Of a stretch of DNA of 64,000 nucleotides, positions 1 to 12,567 are shown in pieces. Every line of letters starts with the position of its first letter. The stretch's first letter is position 1. This stretch comes from Clarkia xantiana subsp. parviflora. Its lineage: Eukaryota; Streptophyta; Magnoliopsida; Myrtales; Onagraceae. The position numbers and the translations under genes are program-made. The notes beneath the pieces were generated by a model. It saw only the letters and a program-made list of their open reading frames with translations. It searched no databases and was not told the origin of the DNA. The DNA is taken from positions 9,468,763 through 9,532,762 of the forward strand of contig JAPTYO010000007.1 in the NCBI GenBank assembly GCA_036873135.1. The letters run 5' to 3'.

Positions 1-1
1 G

Positions 2-460
2 CTGACCCAGGAGAAGAAGGCTGCCGAGGACAAACTGGTCCTCGAGAAGAAGGCTCTGGAGGAGCAAATCGCGGGATTTCCTGCGCAGCTGGCCGAGGCG
101 GAGGTGAAGGGTCGGGAGGACTATCGGAGGTCCGAGGACTTTCAAGCCGATGCCATGAAGTTCTTTGGCGCGGAGGTGGAGAACACTCTCTTCAATGCAG
201 TTGAGGAGCTCCACCTGGAGTACGGGGACGCCATCAATTTCGACAAGTCTCCTTCCCTCGCTCCCTTTGCGAAGAAGTATTTTGCTCTTTCCGAGGAGAG
301 TGATGGGGGGAGTACCCCCGTAATTGTCGAAGACGCTTCTGAACTTCCAAGTGCGGACGCCCCGATAGTCGATCCTCCCGAAGCCAACCCTGTGGATCCT
401 TCTGCTACCGACTCCGCGGACCCAGCTGCTGCCGACGCTGCCGACAAGGACCAAGCTTGA
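2..460 (+). CDS. 3' end of an unrecognised coiled-coil protein (possibly retroelement gag-like)
   Basis: The frame is open from the first bases of the window to a TGA at 458-460, so the start lies upstream. About 152 residues are visible. The first 40 are rich in Lys, Glu, Ala and Leu with heptad-like spacing (LTQEKKAAEDKLVLEKKALE), which suggests a coiled coil. A more hydrophobic middle part follows (FFGAEVENTLFNAVEELHLE), then an acidic low-complexity tail of Pro, Ala, Asp and Ser. Codons are GC-rich compared with the AT-rich flank, which supports real coding. I do not recognise the family with certainty. Coiled-coil proteins with this kind of tail are common among plant retrotransposon gag-like and transposon-associated predictions, so either a gag-type protein or a host gene is possible. 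Confidence 0.5.
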   Translation: MTQEKKAAEDKLVLEKKALEEQIAGFPAQLAEAEVKGREDYRRSEDFQADAMKFFGAEVENTLFNAVEELHLEYGDAINFDKSPSLAPFAKKYFALSEESDGGSTPVIVEDASELPSADAPIVDPPEANPVDPSATDSADPAAADAADKDQA

Positions 461-2256
461 ATGTTTACTTTTAGAGTCCTTGTATCTTCTTCTCTTTTGT
501 CATTACCGGGCCCTCGAGCCCTTATCAATATCAGACTTTTTTAGTTCCGATTCTTTCGTTGCACTTCTCCGAGTGATTTTACTATGCGTGCTTAGGTCTT
601 AAACCTTGACACTTTAAGATTGAGCAAATCGCTTTATCTATTTAAGAAATAATAACAGAAGTAATTAACCCTTTCTAATCCCTGATATAATCTTACTTTA
701 CATTCATTTTGTATGTAGTTTTATATTATATGCATATAGGTATTGACATGATTTTTTTTTTTTACCTGTAGTATAGATTACAATATATCCACTTTGTATG
801 GCAGTCTTACATTATATGTATACATGTATTGACCGATCTTTACCCATTTTAGATTCATATTACAATGAATTTAGATAAAAGACCATTGTTTGTTTAGCTT
901 AATATTAATGTCAAGTGAAATTAAGATGAAATTACATTCGACTATGCCAAACACCCTTAAGTTAGCGAGCATAACATACTCATTATATATTAAGGTATCA
1001 AATTAGGTTATTTTCTCCATTTTAAATTAAAAGTTGAAGCATGCGTGGTTGTCCTTTCGAGCAATGTAAAATGTACAACTGAAGCGTGTCAAATCAATCG
1101 TGCATTCTTAATTAGTAAATTGTTCCGACTAATTGATTCCCGGCCCCTTCAAAGACTTTGTATTATACTAGCAATGTTTTAATTTTAGAGTTTTTTTTTT
1201 GGCACCCGTTTGTAACAAAATGACGACGTCAAGTTGACCAAAAGTTACCGATCGTCACATCTTTTTTCTAAAACTATTAAAAAAAATTATAACTTTTGGA
1301 AAATTATCATTTTGGTGCCTTAACAACCGGGATATAACTTTTATTTTCTAGCTTCAATTATTTTGTTTCACTATTATTTGGTCCGTCGATATCTGACGTG
1401 TAATTTACTAATCACTTATGAATTGATTCACCTAGTAGGTTTGCCCTGGTCATGCTAGACACGGTGACTTAATCTAAGAGAACGTGTTTTGGTTTAGCCT
1501 GAACTTGGGCTAGCTAGGCTGATGGTTCACCTTCACCCTAACCGATCAACACTTCAGTTCATTCATAACTTAATGGTCGGATCAGGGGCTCAATCTAATC
1601 TAATATGGTCTTCCAAACCAGATGACTAGGTGTAGCATTGACTTATACTAGAGTGAGCCCCCGAATTAAGTGAACTGAGTCATAGATTACTGAATAATCA
1701 CAATTTAGATAGTTGATATACCAAATAATAATAGTAATAAATTATGATTCTTGTTCCAAAAAATCACAATATGATAGTCGATACTCAAAAAATGTAATTC
1801 TCCATAAGATTTATAACAAAAATAAAAGTAACAACTAAATAATAAAATACTATAGTAAAATTTGTTAAAAAAAATCTCTGTGTTAAAATAATATGATTTA
1901 AATTTTTCATGTGCGTTCTGAATTTGATCCATAATCTACGACACATAGAATAAGCTAAAAATCCCCCAATAAGCTAAGATGTGGAATTTAAGTGCATTAT
2001 TTAATTTAAGGTTAAAAAATGAGAAATGTTATGATGTGGTATTTAGTGCATTATTTAAATTAAATAAATATATATTATAAAAAAAATTGATTGGGGTGTT
2101 ATTTTTAGGTAATAGATGTTATATATTACTATTGTAGCAACATTTTTATTAAACGCTAAACTAACATGTTGGACATATTATTAGATTATACATGTACGTA
2201 GATAGGAGAGTCGACACTTTCATAAAAACCTAATTTAGCAGTCACTCTCTTCAATC
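461..2256. other. AT-rich intergenic stretch
   Basis: No coding region is supported here. The first 100 bases after the stop look like a 3' untranslated region. The rest is AT-rich with scattered short ORFs that show no recognisable protein. Confidence 0.5.
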
Positions 2257-2360
2257 CTCTAATTACCGGCGCGGTTATTTAGGATGGCCGCTCTAATTAC
2301 CGGCGCGGTTATTTAGGATGGCCGCTCTAATTACCGGCGCGGTTATTTTGGGGTGACCGC
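2257..2360. repeat. 34-bp tandem repeat, three copies
   Basis: Copies start at 2257, 2291 and 2325, each beginning CTCTAATTACCGGCGCGG. The first two are identical over the unit. The third diverges after the GGTTATTT core. The unit is much more GC-rich than its surroundings and contains GGCGCGG and GGATGGCCG. Confidence 0.9.
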
Positions 2361-3025
2361 ACTCGCATAAATGTTCTCCCTACGATACTTTATCTTTAGT
2401 AATTAGGCTTTTTTCTTGTTGCGTTCGTGCAAAGCAAAAAAAATTGGCGGTTTTTAATTTGTCCTTTTATTTTGTGACTTTATTTCTTTTAGGGTTATGA
2501 AAACTTTTCATCTTCGTGTCATGGAAACTCTTCTATCTGCGACTATCTATCCAAGTTATTAACAGCAACCAGTCGTATTTTCAAAATCGATCAACTCGAT
2601 TTGGTCACTATTTATAAAGTAAACTTTCAGATTTGATATATTCAAGAGTTTATTGAGTAGATTTGGTTCAAATCTGTAAACGAATGTGGAATTTCGCATT
2701 TGGAGGTCTTCCATTGTTGTTGTTAGTTGTTTGGGTGGTTAGGATAGGTGGAAATAACGTCTTCCACGAGGTTGGCGATGAAGATGGATGTATGTGCGGA
2801 TATTCAAGAACCAACAGATCAAGTTGATTGAAGCATCGTGAAATTCGTTAATTCCATCAAGCAACTTGCTTAGATTGTACCTGGCAAATATAAGAAGTTT
2901 TTCTGAAGTAACACAAATAGAGCAACCAGGTGTTGTTCTGATCTCCTAATTTCCCTTTTATTGGTCGATCGTAATCTTGATTTGCATATTTGAATTAAAT
3001 GTTGAGTATTTACATGGTAAAAAAT
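2361..3025. other. Intergenic stretch
   Basis: No gene is supported. A few short ORFs occur and none resembles a known protein. Confidence 0.4.
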
Positions 3026-3710
3026 GGGTTAATAAGTATTTTTGTACAACATGTTTGATCACTTTTGACTTTTAGTACAACATTTTTTTGTACTATACGT
3101 TTATAACTTGTACACTTTTGGTCCATCCGTAGTTGACCGTTAAATATTCACGTGACTTGCACATGCATATCCCCAAATTTTTATTTTATTGAATTTAGTC
3201 CTTCAATTTATTGTCCAAACTTTTTATTTTTACAATTTAGCCCTTAAAAATTTACAACCACACCCTAGGACTAAATTGACCTAGCCATGGTCAGACCTAT
3301 GGCTAGGTCAGACCATGGTTGGGTCGTCGGACATAGGCGACCCTAACAATGGTCCGACCTAGCCATGGGTCGGACCATGGCTTGGTCAATATAGCATTAG
3401 TGTCCAATATGGTCAATTAGACCCTAATGGTAAATTGACCTAGCCATGGTCCGACCCACGACTAGGTCAATTTAACCAAGGCTAAATTGTAAAAATAAAA
3501 AGTTAAGACAATAAATTCGAGGACTAAACTGAACAAAATAATAATTTGGTGCTAAGCATGTGCAAATCACGTAACTATTTAACGGTCGATTAAATGATTT
3601 ATCAAAAGTGTACAAGTTGCAAATGTATAGTACCAAAAATATACAAACAAAAAAAAATACCAAAAGTTAAAAGTTTGTGAAATATGTGGTACCAAACTAC
3701 CTATTAACTC
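3026..3710. mobile_element. Foldback Mutator-like MITE (685 bp)
   Basis: The two ends are long imperfect inverted repeats. The left starts GGGTTAATAAGTATTTTTGT and the reverse complement of the right end starts GAGTTAATAGGTAGTTTGGT. The similarity continues for well over 200 bases on each side. The sequence TAAAAAAT lies directly outside both ends (3018-3025 and 3711-3718), fitting an 8- to 9-bp target duplication of Mutator-like elements. The centre holds several inverted copies of a GACCTAGCCATGG motif. There is no transposase, so the element is non-autonomous. Confidence 0.75.
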
Positions 3711-4449
3711 TAAAAAATTATAGCAATTTTTTTTCCTACGTAAAAATACCCCCAATTAAGGATTGTTAGGTGATGCTAAGTAAAATAATTGTGTAAGCCC
3801 ACTAATCTTGTTTTTAATGGGCAAATTAATACCTAATCACTCATTAGGTGTAACAACCACAATTAAATGCTTATTAGTCAAGCAAACTAAGCTGATGCGA
3901 TTCGCTGCCGCTAGGGGGTATAATTAATTTATTTAACCACAAACTCTAAAATAAAAAGGCAAGAGGGCATTAATCAACGTCGTGATCATCAGCTTTTGAA
4001 AGTTTCAACAAGCAATATAACAGAAGCAATATAACAGAAGCCAATTCATCATTAAAAAATTATTAGCAGGATCTAATCCGCCACTCTAGCATATGAATTA
4101 ATTAATAAATAAATAAATTTGTCATAAATATAATTTAAATAAATAATTTTAATTAACTTATTATTACAGTTTAATAATTACTCATAATCCCTACGTCTTT
4201 TATTTTATTTAATAAAAATAATTTCTCATATATATATATATTCTAAAAATCTATCAACATGACAAACCATTGAAAACATAATAAATTCTAACAAAATAGA
4301 TACTTGACCTTTAGGATTACTCGTGTCTAATAAGTTTTTAGAAGAAAAAAAATAACACTTATTTTATACTTATATATGAAAAAATATTTATTTTATAGGA
4401 GAAATTAATTTTATTAGCCAAAAAAGAGGAGAATAAATATGACAAATTA
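3711..4449. other. AT-rich intergenic stretch
   Basis: No gene seen. The last three bases (TTA, 4447-4449) are the left target duplication of the CACTA element that follows. Confidence 0.5.
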
Positions 4450-5454
4450 CACTACTAGAAAACATACTCAATTAACACGAACTTTGACACGAGATGGTTG
4501 TTCGTGTCAAACTGACACAATATTTTACTCGAATTTAACACGACCCTTTAGTTAACACGAACTTTGACACGTTATATTACCTCGTGTCAAATTAACACGA
4601 CTTTTAACACGACTCTGACACAGATGAAATGCCACGTACCTAGTCCGTGTGCAATTCGTGAAATGATATTTATTTGACACGGCATTAATTCAAATTAGCC
4701 ACGAGGCACACAAATTATGTAAATTAAGAATAATAAAATGGTAGTTTACATATTCGAACCCGTAATGAATGCTGGTTTTTGAACAATATGCTTTCACTGA
4801 GCTAATTTGATTACTTGTTATAAGTTTGCAAATTAAATTATACATTTATGGATGAATTTTTTTGTTAAAATTATTTAAAATTACAAGTCTGTCTTTGAAA
4901 CGGACATTTAGAGTCATCATATTTACCTATAAAACACACATTTAGAATCACATAGTTTCGCTGACTCTAAAAAGTGTATTTATAATCACCATGTGTACCC
5001 CTAAGACACATTTATGTTAATTTATTTATTTTTTCAACTTAATTGCATACTCTCTAAATTATAATAATAGTGTATACTAGTATAATCAGTTAAAAAAAAG
5101 TAAAACTACACATATGTCGTATTTACTTTTTGTGTAAACATTTAGTAAATAATATATTTACTTTAATAAAAGGTATAAAAAATATAATAAATAATATAAA
5201 AAAAAGAAAGTAATACATGTTTAAAATACATACTATTTACTATATATTTTTTATATAATAATATGAAGTAATAATAAATAGAAAATACAAATAAAAATTA
5301 CAAATTTGTATAAGTAAATATTTAGCATTGACCAAAATTTAAATATAAATTAATATATAATAATATTTGTTTTTATATAAATTTTAAAATAGAATATTAT
5401 GACAAAAAAAAAAGTAAGTCAAACTTTCGGTTTAACTTGTTAACATTAAATACA

Positions 5455-5890
5455 CAATTAGAGATACAAAAAATGCTCATAAACCACTATACACTAAATC
5501 ATTATGCTTTAAACCATAAACCACTAGTATCCCTACACCATAAACCCTAAACTATTATACAATAAATCATAATCATAAACCATTATACTCTAATTCACTA
5601 TACCAATATATCTTAAATAACTATACCCTAAATTACTATATTCTAAATCGTAAACAACTATACCCCAAACAATAAATCAATATACCTTAAATCATCAAAC
5701 TTTTAATCATCATACCTTAAATCATGTATCATAATTCAATTGACCATAAAATACACAGATATAGTTACAAAGTTATATTAAAACACACATTTAGAATCTT
5801 CATATTTTTTTTTTAAATTGATCCTAAATCATTATACATTAAACCATAAACCACAATATCAAATCACTATACCCTAACCAAATCACTATT
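5455..5890. repeat. Degenerate tandem tract of ACCATAAACCACTATAC-like units
   Basis: Inside the CACTA element, short units such as AAACCATAAACCACTA, ATACCCTAAAT and ACCTTAAATCAT recur with drift over about 430 bases. They resemble degenerate CCCTAAA-type sequence, but no perfect telomeric array is present. Confidence 0.6.
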
Positions 5891-6661
5891 TTTGTCATGA
5901 TTATATAACTCATAACTAAATGATATATATATATATATATATTATACTAATAAAAGTCTACTACATATTACATTTATAAGAATATAATTAAGAGAAATAT
6001 TTTTGTTGTAAGTATTTATTTCTTATAATATTTTGATAGTTTGGATAGGCATATTTGAAAAACTGTAATGTTATATGCGTAAACCTTTTAACTAAATAAT
6101 AGATTCTATGTTCAAACATGTTGCGTACGATGTTCGATTAAGATTGAATTATATAAGTTAAAATATTATATATACAGTTCAATATGTATAATGATGTTTC
6201 ATTTGTCTTGAATAAATTATTTCAAATAATATAGACCAACAATATTAATTATCAAAATCAAACTTGAATTTTCGTAATATCCAAAAAAATTTGTATAAAT
6301 AAATTAATACCGTGCAACGCGCGAATCGGTCACATTGTATATATATAACTAAAGAAAACAAAGTGACAACTAACAAACTTACACATATATGAAATTAGGA
6401 ATGTTATACACGTTAATTAAGTGATTCGATATAATATTGTTTGTTTCAATTTTATAGCCATTCACACAAATTAACATTTTTAAACTCAAATGATTAAAAA
6501 ATGATGACTGGTTTATTTTAGTTGTTGTAATAATATTTTAAGTCAATTACTATTACACAATAAAAAACCATGTTAACACTTGTGTTCTGATCATAAATCA
6601 TAATGGTCAGTTTTATAGCAATTTTAACATTTGCGACAATCATATGTGTATATTATTATTA

Positions 6662-8255
6662 CTAGATACCTGCGCGCGCTACGCGCGTGCGCGTTGTCTT
6701 CCTGAGAATGTTGTAATGACATCATTAGAATGACTCCGAGAATGACACAAGATCGGCTCGATTCCTAGGATGATACAAGAACATAACCGTATTTTCTTAA
6801 AAAAATTCAATAAAACTATGTAACATATTGTTATAATGAAAAAAAATCTAAAAAATTTAAAGTAAAATGCTCGAGGGACCGGGAGCAAGAACATTCACTA
6901 TAGAGCTCCCGGTCCCTCGAGCATTTTACTTTCAATTTTTTAGATTTTTTTTTTAATTTTCATTATAACAGTATGTTACATAGTTTAATTGAATTTTTAA
7001 GAAAATACGGTTATGTTCTTGTATCATCCTAGGAATCGAGTCGATCTTATATTTAAACTTGATATAATTTTTTTTTTTCACAATTTAAGTTAATTTTAGT
7101 ATTCGAACCGTTTAATACAATTAAGTATTAAGAGGGTAATAAATACTTTATTAGCATAGATGGTAAAAATGTGTGGTTTTATGCATTAAATCATAGGTTC
7201 GATTCTTTGTAGTGACAATTTGTAATGATTTTTCTTCAAATAAAATATTTAGAAATAATAAATTACTACAAAACCCTAAGTTAATTGATTACATTAATTA
7301 ATTCAGCTAATATTCAGAAGGGTATTTGTGTAAAACCAAGTTCTGCCTTAGTAATATAGATAATCATATAGAAATTTGGCGGTTACAAAATGGCCTTTGG
7401 CCATTTCTATTCTTATATTATCAGAGCTAATGATGCATTTGTAATTCCTTAAAGCCAGACTCATTATGTCCCAAGACGACAATACACACACTTCTAGCAT
7501 ATACCAGTATATTTAATATACACATTAAGGAAAACCACTTAAGTCAATTAAGAAAAAGTTAATTTGATTATATTTTGTAATTGTAGATGTATATGCACAT
7601 AATAGTAAGGCTAATATTTATGTCACTATTCAAAATCAATTAATTTTTTTGAAATAATAAAAATACGCTAAAAGTGGAAAAGGAAAATGAAAGAATCACT
7701 TTTCAACAATAAATCATGATTTGTATCATAACATTTATTATGAAAATGTATTAATAATATTGGTTCTTAACGCATCATCATGAACTTACAACGATATGCA
7801 TTAGAAATACACTAATATTGTTAGTTAAATTTCAAAACATGATCATCATGCGATTCTGATGATTTTTTTTTTCTCTCGGTCCATCTAGAATTTATTTTAA
7901 ATTTTTAGATTATATTTAAACTTGATATAATTTTTTTTCACAATTTAAGTTAATTTTAGTATTCGAACCGTTTAAGAGAGTAATAAATACTTTATTAGCA
8001 TAGATGGTAAAGATGTGTGGTTTTTATGCATTAAATCATAGGTTCGATTCTTTGTAGTGACAATTTGTAATGTTTTTTATTCAAATATTTAAAAATAATA
8101 AATTACTACAAAACCCTAAGTTAATTGATTACATTAATTAATTCAGCTAATATTCATAAGGGTATTTGTGTAAAACCAAGTTCTACCTTAGTAATATAGA
8201 TAATCATATAGAAATTTGGCGGTTACAAAATGGCATTTGGCCATTATATAATAGA
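6662..8255 (-). mobile_element. Non-autonomous Helitron nested in the CACTA element
   Basis: On the minus strand the 5' end is TCTATTATATAATGGCC, preceded by A, at 8255. The 3' end is a GC-rich hairpin (built on GCGCGCGTAGCGCGCGC) followed by AGGTAT and CTAG, then T, at 6662. These are the Helitron hallmarks: TC start, hairpin plus CTRR end, insertion between A and T, and no target duplication. The body contains roughly 850-bp units, one nearly whole (about 7408-8255) and one partial (about 7049-7407). A palindromic segment (6662 to about 7048) sits at the 3' side. The same termini and body occur at 36046-38375. There is no Rep/helicase ORF. Confidence 0.72.
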
Positions 8256-8450
8256 TAATAGATATACACTACCTACTACCTATTTTGACCCAAAAAAAGT
8301 CCCCAAGGCCCAATGAACACCTCACTTTCGGCCTTCTTATATATATACATATACATATATATACACTTAAAAACGAAACCCTAATATATTGAATACATAG
8401 AGACATTGTCGTCACAGTCTCAGTCTCATATCATCCTCCACACTGAGACA

Positions 8451-8585
8451 ATGCCGTCAGTTCACCCACCACCACCACCACCACCACCTCTACCTTTAGC
8501 AGCCCGGTCGCCACCACCACCACCTTCAATTGCCACCGCCACAACCTCTAGCCACCCCTTCAACCTCCAACCAACGCCCCTCTAG
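8451..8585 (+). other. Short proline-rich ORF (44 aa) behind a TATA-rich stretch
   Basis: An ATG at 8451 opens 44 codons with runs of CCA (proline) and a stop at 8583-8585. A TATATATACATATACATATA tract lies about 90 bases upstream, followed by AAACCCTAA, similar to plant promoter and leader layouts. The ORF may be the first exon of a decayed CACTA-borne or captured gene. It is short, low complexity and unlike any protein I can name. Confidence 0.25.
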
Positions 8586-9639
8586 TACCTTCAGCTACAC
8601 ACCACCACCTAGCCACACTCGCCACGACCTTCAGCCGCTCCCACCACCATCGATGGTCGGTTAAATGCTCCGTGGACATAATCTGGGTTCGAAACCCGCA
8701 GATTTGGATTCTAACCCCACATATCTGGGTTTGAACCACACAGATCTGGATTCAAACGCCGAGGATCTGAGTTTTTAGTCTCACAAAGACGAGGCAGCTC
8801 CTAACTCCTCAAGCTTGTTCAGTTGCTGAGGTTGGGTAACATTCTTAATCTCTTTTCGATTCTCATTGTGTTAACCGTCTTGTTTCTTCCAATTTGACTG
8901 ATTATTTCACTATTCTTTGATTATTTTACTATTTTTTTTTAATTATTTCTTCATATTCTTTAATTTGTTCTTCTCTAGACGCTGAGTAAAATAAGCAACA
9001 CTTTCACGCATAAATTTCCTTCTTGTTAACCTTTTCAGATGTTTAAGTTTTTTCAGAAACTCTCATGGTCGTGGCGTAGAAGGTGTTGAATGATGCCTTA
9101 AGGAAGTTTATTTTCATGAAGGCGGACCATGTGCGTTTTTAGTGGAGGATGTGGACAGTAACCCAATACATGAATGAACTCACTAGATCTGGGTGGAAAC
9201 TGGAAAGTTTCTCAGGGACAGAAAGATAAGGTAGAAGAAGCCTATAGTAGTTTGAGCAATAGATGTTTTCTGTGTTTGCTTTATGACAGTTTGTGCTCTT
9301 TTTTCTTTCTAGGTTTAACATAGCAGCTGATTTCATTGACCCAAGGAGGTTGGTGAACTGGGTCTTGCTATAATTTTGGCGTGGATGAGGTTTATGGCTA
9401 CTAGACATCAATGTGAAATCAATGTAAGAATTTGGATATAGAAGTAATTATTGTGCTATCAAAGTTTCGCTTAATATATATAGTATGATCGGTGCAGGTG
9501 AGAACTGAGCTGCCATAAAGCTGGAAGAAGGACATGTTGGAAACTCTTTACAACATGAACAATGTAGATGTTCTTGGTTCGGTATATGTAAATTTCAATC
9601 AACTGTCTTAATTGTATTGATTTATCAATATAAATGTAT

Positions 9640-10172
9640 TGGCATTCATAATTTGGACTAATTTGAATTTGATAATTAATGTATTGTCTTTAATTCTAAT
9701 ATACATATTTAGGACTAATTTGAATTTGATAATGATGTATTATGTTCTTTGATTCTAATATACATATTTAAAGTCAAAATTATTGATTCTAAAATTGATT
9801 TGTTGATGCAAGTTTGTTGATTCTAATATACATATTTAAAGTCAAATATGTTGATTCTAAAAGTGATTTGTTAGGGCAAATATGTTGATTCTAAAAGTGT
9901 TTTGTTGTGGCAAGTATGCTCATTCTAATATACATATTTAAAGCCAAATTTATTGATTCTAAAAGTCATCTGTTGATGGAAGTTTGTTGATTCTAATATA
10001 CACATTTAAAGTCAAACTTGTTGTTTTTAAAAGTGTTTCACTGAGGCAAATTTGTTGATTCTTATATATAAATTTAAAGCCAAAATTGTTGATTCTAAAA
10101 GTATTTTGTTGAGGCAAGTTTGTTGATTCTAATATATTTATTTAAAGTCAAATATGTTGATTCTATAAGTGA
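9640..10172. repeat. Minisatellite-like repeats inside the CACTA element
   Basis: Phrases GTTGATTCTAATATACATAT, TTTAAAGTCAAA and GATTCTAAAAGTGTTTTGTT alternate about seven times with point changes. The composite unit is roughly 65-70 bases. The tract ends just before the right sub-terminal region, so it may be an expanded internal part of that region. Confidence 0.75.
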
Positions 10173-10902
10173 GAAGTTGAATCGTCTCTATCTTGTGAAC
10201 CCGTGTCAAATACCGTGTATAAACATAACACAACTTTGACAAGAATTTGACACGACAACAACTCACATGGATTAAAAACGATTTTAACACGGTGTACAGT
10301 ATTTGACACGGTCAGCCCGTGTCAAAAAAAATTACTCACGCTATTACTTATCACGGGGCAAAAATGTGTCAGGTTCGTGTCAAACATGTTTAGACACGAA
10401 TTTGAGACGAAAATGCCTTGTGTTAATTGACCCTAGTTTCTTGTAGTGTTATTGGATTGTAATCTTGTATTAACTAAAGTTATTCATTTGGAATAAATTT
10501 ATGATGTATCTCTTATTTATGGTATTATAACTCATAAATTTATCCCATTCATCATTCATATAATAAAACTGAACCAACTAATCTCGATCATTGGCCAAAA
10601 AATAAAACAAATCTCTATCGACTAAAGCACATCATAAAACATAGGGTAATATATTGTTAATTATAGTTACAAAGTCAAATAGGCCATCTGTAGTTCTGTA
10701 CTGTTCCTGGCATTACACTAATTATAGTGTAATATGCGTTTGTCATGGTTCATGGAATGCATATGCATCCATCTTTCACAACAACACTTTTTATAATTCT
10801 AAAACAGAGCTATAACTGTTTATATATAGCAATTTCTACTGTGGAACTTTGATATTTTATGTTTAATAATAATTAATACTCTTTTCCATTCCACGTCGAT
10901 CT

Positions 10903-10930
10903 AATTATTATTATTATTATTATTATTATT
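10903..10930. repeat. (ATT)n microsatellite
   Basis: About nine uninterrupted ATT units. Confidence 0.85.
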
Positions 10931-11049
10931 ACAATAATAAAAGTAGTTCAGCACTTCAAATGAGCGCCACGAGATCTAACTCTTCTCCACAACTTTTTTT
11001 TGGACAAACTTTTCTCCGCAATAAACATAACTAAATATATGGAGTTCTA

Positions 11050-11200
11050 ATTTTTTTTTTTTTTTTTTTTTTTTGGCCAAGAGAATAATTTATTTATTTC
11101 ATAATAGCTAAAACAACGTCTAAGGCGGGTTAAAAGCCCGATCCTTTACAATCAAATTCAAAAGAGAGGGCGGGGATAATGGAGATATTTTTCTTATAAT
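11050..11200 (-). mobile_element. Possible 3' end of a non-LTR retrotransposon
   Basis: A run of more than 20 T is followed by GGCCAAGAGAATAATTTATT. Read on the minus strand this is a tail AATAAATTATTCTC...GGCC followed by poly(A), like the 3' ends of plant LINEs. No coding part is visible, so this is at most a 5'-truncated scrap. Confidence 0.3.
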
Positions 11201-11883
11201 GCATGTCCCTTGAATTAATACATTTATAATGGAGATATTTTTCTTATTATATATCCATTAGCTACTAATACTCTTTTATTGTTTTTATTTGTTCTCAAAA
11301 CTCTCTTAATGTTTTTTTCAATCGCTGTGAAAGAAAAACAAATATTGTGTAAATCTTTCAATTTAATGGGAGTAAATCTTCTGTAAATGGATAGATAGGT
11401 AGTGTGTTATCTATAAATATTTATTCTATTTTTAGAAAGCGAGTAATGTTTGAATCCAAAATATAAAGATACATAAACATTTATTCCATTTCTAGGACTC
11501 GAGTAATCTTTGAATCCAAAATATAAAGACGATGTATTTATAAAGTTTTAAACCGCTAGCTACCCATATAAGATGATTTTGAGGATAAGTTATTGGTGAT
11601 TTCAAGGAGAAGCACAAATTAAAGCTGCTGCTGCTTTTTGTTTGTGTTGTAGTGAGCAGAGAAAGGGACGGTGCAGTGGAGTGGAGGGGATAAATAGCGA
11701 CGTTATTGTTGGTTGCGGAACAAGCCAATCTTCGGCTATCTGCTTACAACTTGTGGCTGATCGATCCGTTCGTACCACACTATAGCTTAGCTAGGCCTGT
11801 TAATATCTAACCCCACCCCTCCAAATATTACTTGCAAAACCACAACCTCCGTGCGTGAATTGATTCTCGTTAGTCTTGTCTTA

Positions 11884-12386
11884 GTAGGGGTGCGCGTTAT
11901 TGTGTATTTCAAAACTTTATCGTGTTAGATTAGATGTACTAAATACGAGACAACTTTGTGTTATATTAATATAAACTACATGCTAACCGGTGGCGGATCC
12001 ATGAATTTAATAAATGATGACATTAAAAAAAAATTTGAGTAGAAATTATTGTTGAAAAAATAATAATCACAAATTTTATAAAATCATATTATATATTAGC
12101 TTTTAATACAATACGCAATTTTATAAAGTTATATCACATATTTAAGAGTTTATGTCGCAATTTATTAATATCAAATTAACCAAAACTAGGATATTATAAT
12201 CTAGTATAAATTCGAAACGTAACATATATCATATACGTAAAGAAAGTTTCGGTGGCAACAGACTGCGGAGCACCGCCGACCCGCGGGGCCCCGCCCAGAA
12301 ATTAACATGTAAATCTGTGACCCATGGCCAGGGTCAGGGGGCGGGTCTGGGGTTCGCCCCGCCCCGCCCCGTGGACTCACCCCTAG
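11884..12386. mobile_element. hAT-like non-autonomous element or remnant
   Basis: The left side shows TAGGGGTGCGCG and the right side CTCACCCCTAG, preceded by a very GC-rich block (GGGGCGGGTC, CCCCGCCCCGCC). TAGGGGTG/CACCCCTA ends next to such a block are typical of plant hAT-derived elements. I found no matching 8-bp flanking duplication, so the borders are uncertain. Confidence 0.35.
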
Positions 12387-12567
12387 AAACTATGCATATT
12401 AATATATATATATATAATAATAAAGACTAAAATGTAAATATTGTTTACTAAAATTACACAACTAATTTAGTATTAGCAGCTCTCTCTTCCTCCTTCCTCA
12501 GTTCCAGTCGCTCTCATCTTCACCTCGAATATCGGCCACGTCCTCCGACTAGCTCTAGCACAGTGTA

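Larger units (their letters stand above)
4450..10448. mobile_element. CACTA (En/Spm-type) element, 6.0 kb, non-autonomous
   Basis: The left end reads CACTACTAGAAAAC and the right end TAGTTTCTTGTAGTG, the classic CACTA terminal pair. TTA flanks both sides (4447-4449 and 10449-10451), the 3-bp target duplication expected of the superfamily. Sub-terminal repeats built on ACACGA, TTGACACG and the reverse CGTGTCAAA fill roughly 4470-4690 and 10190-10440; these are the usual transposase-binding regions. No long transposase ORF is present, so movement would need a helper. The interior holds a telomere-like low-complexity tract, a nested Helitron, a short proline-rich ORF and a minisatellite. Confidence 0.88.

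Noticed and set aside
6300..6340. ACCGTGCAACGCGCGAATCGGT as another Helitron end
   Set aside because: The hairpin is imperfect and no CTRR sequence follows it.
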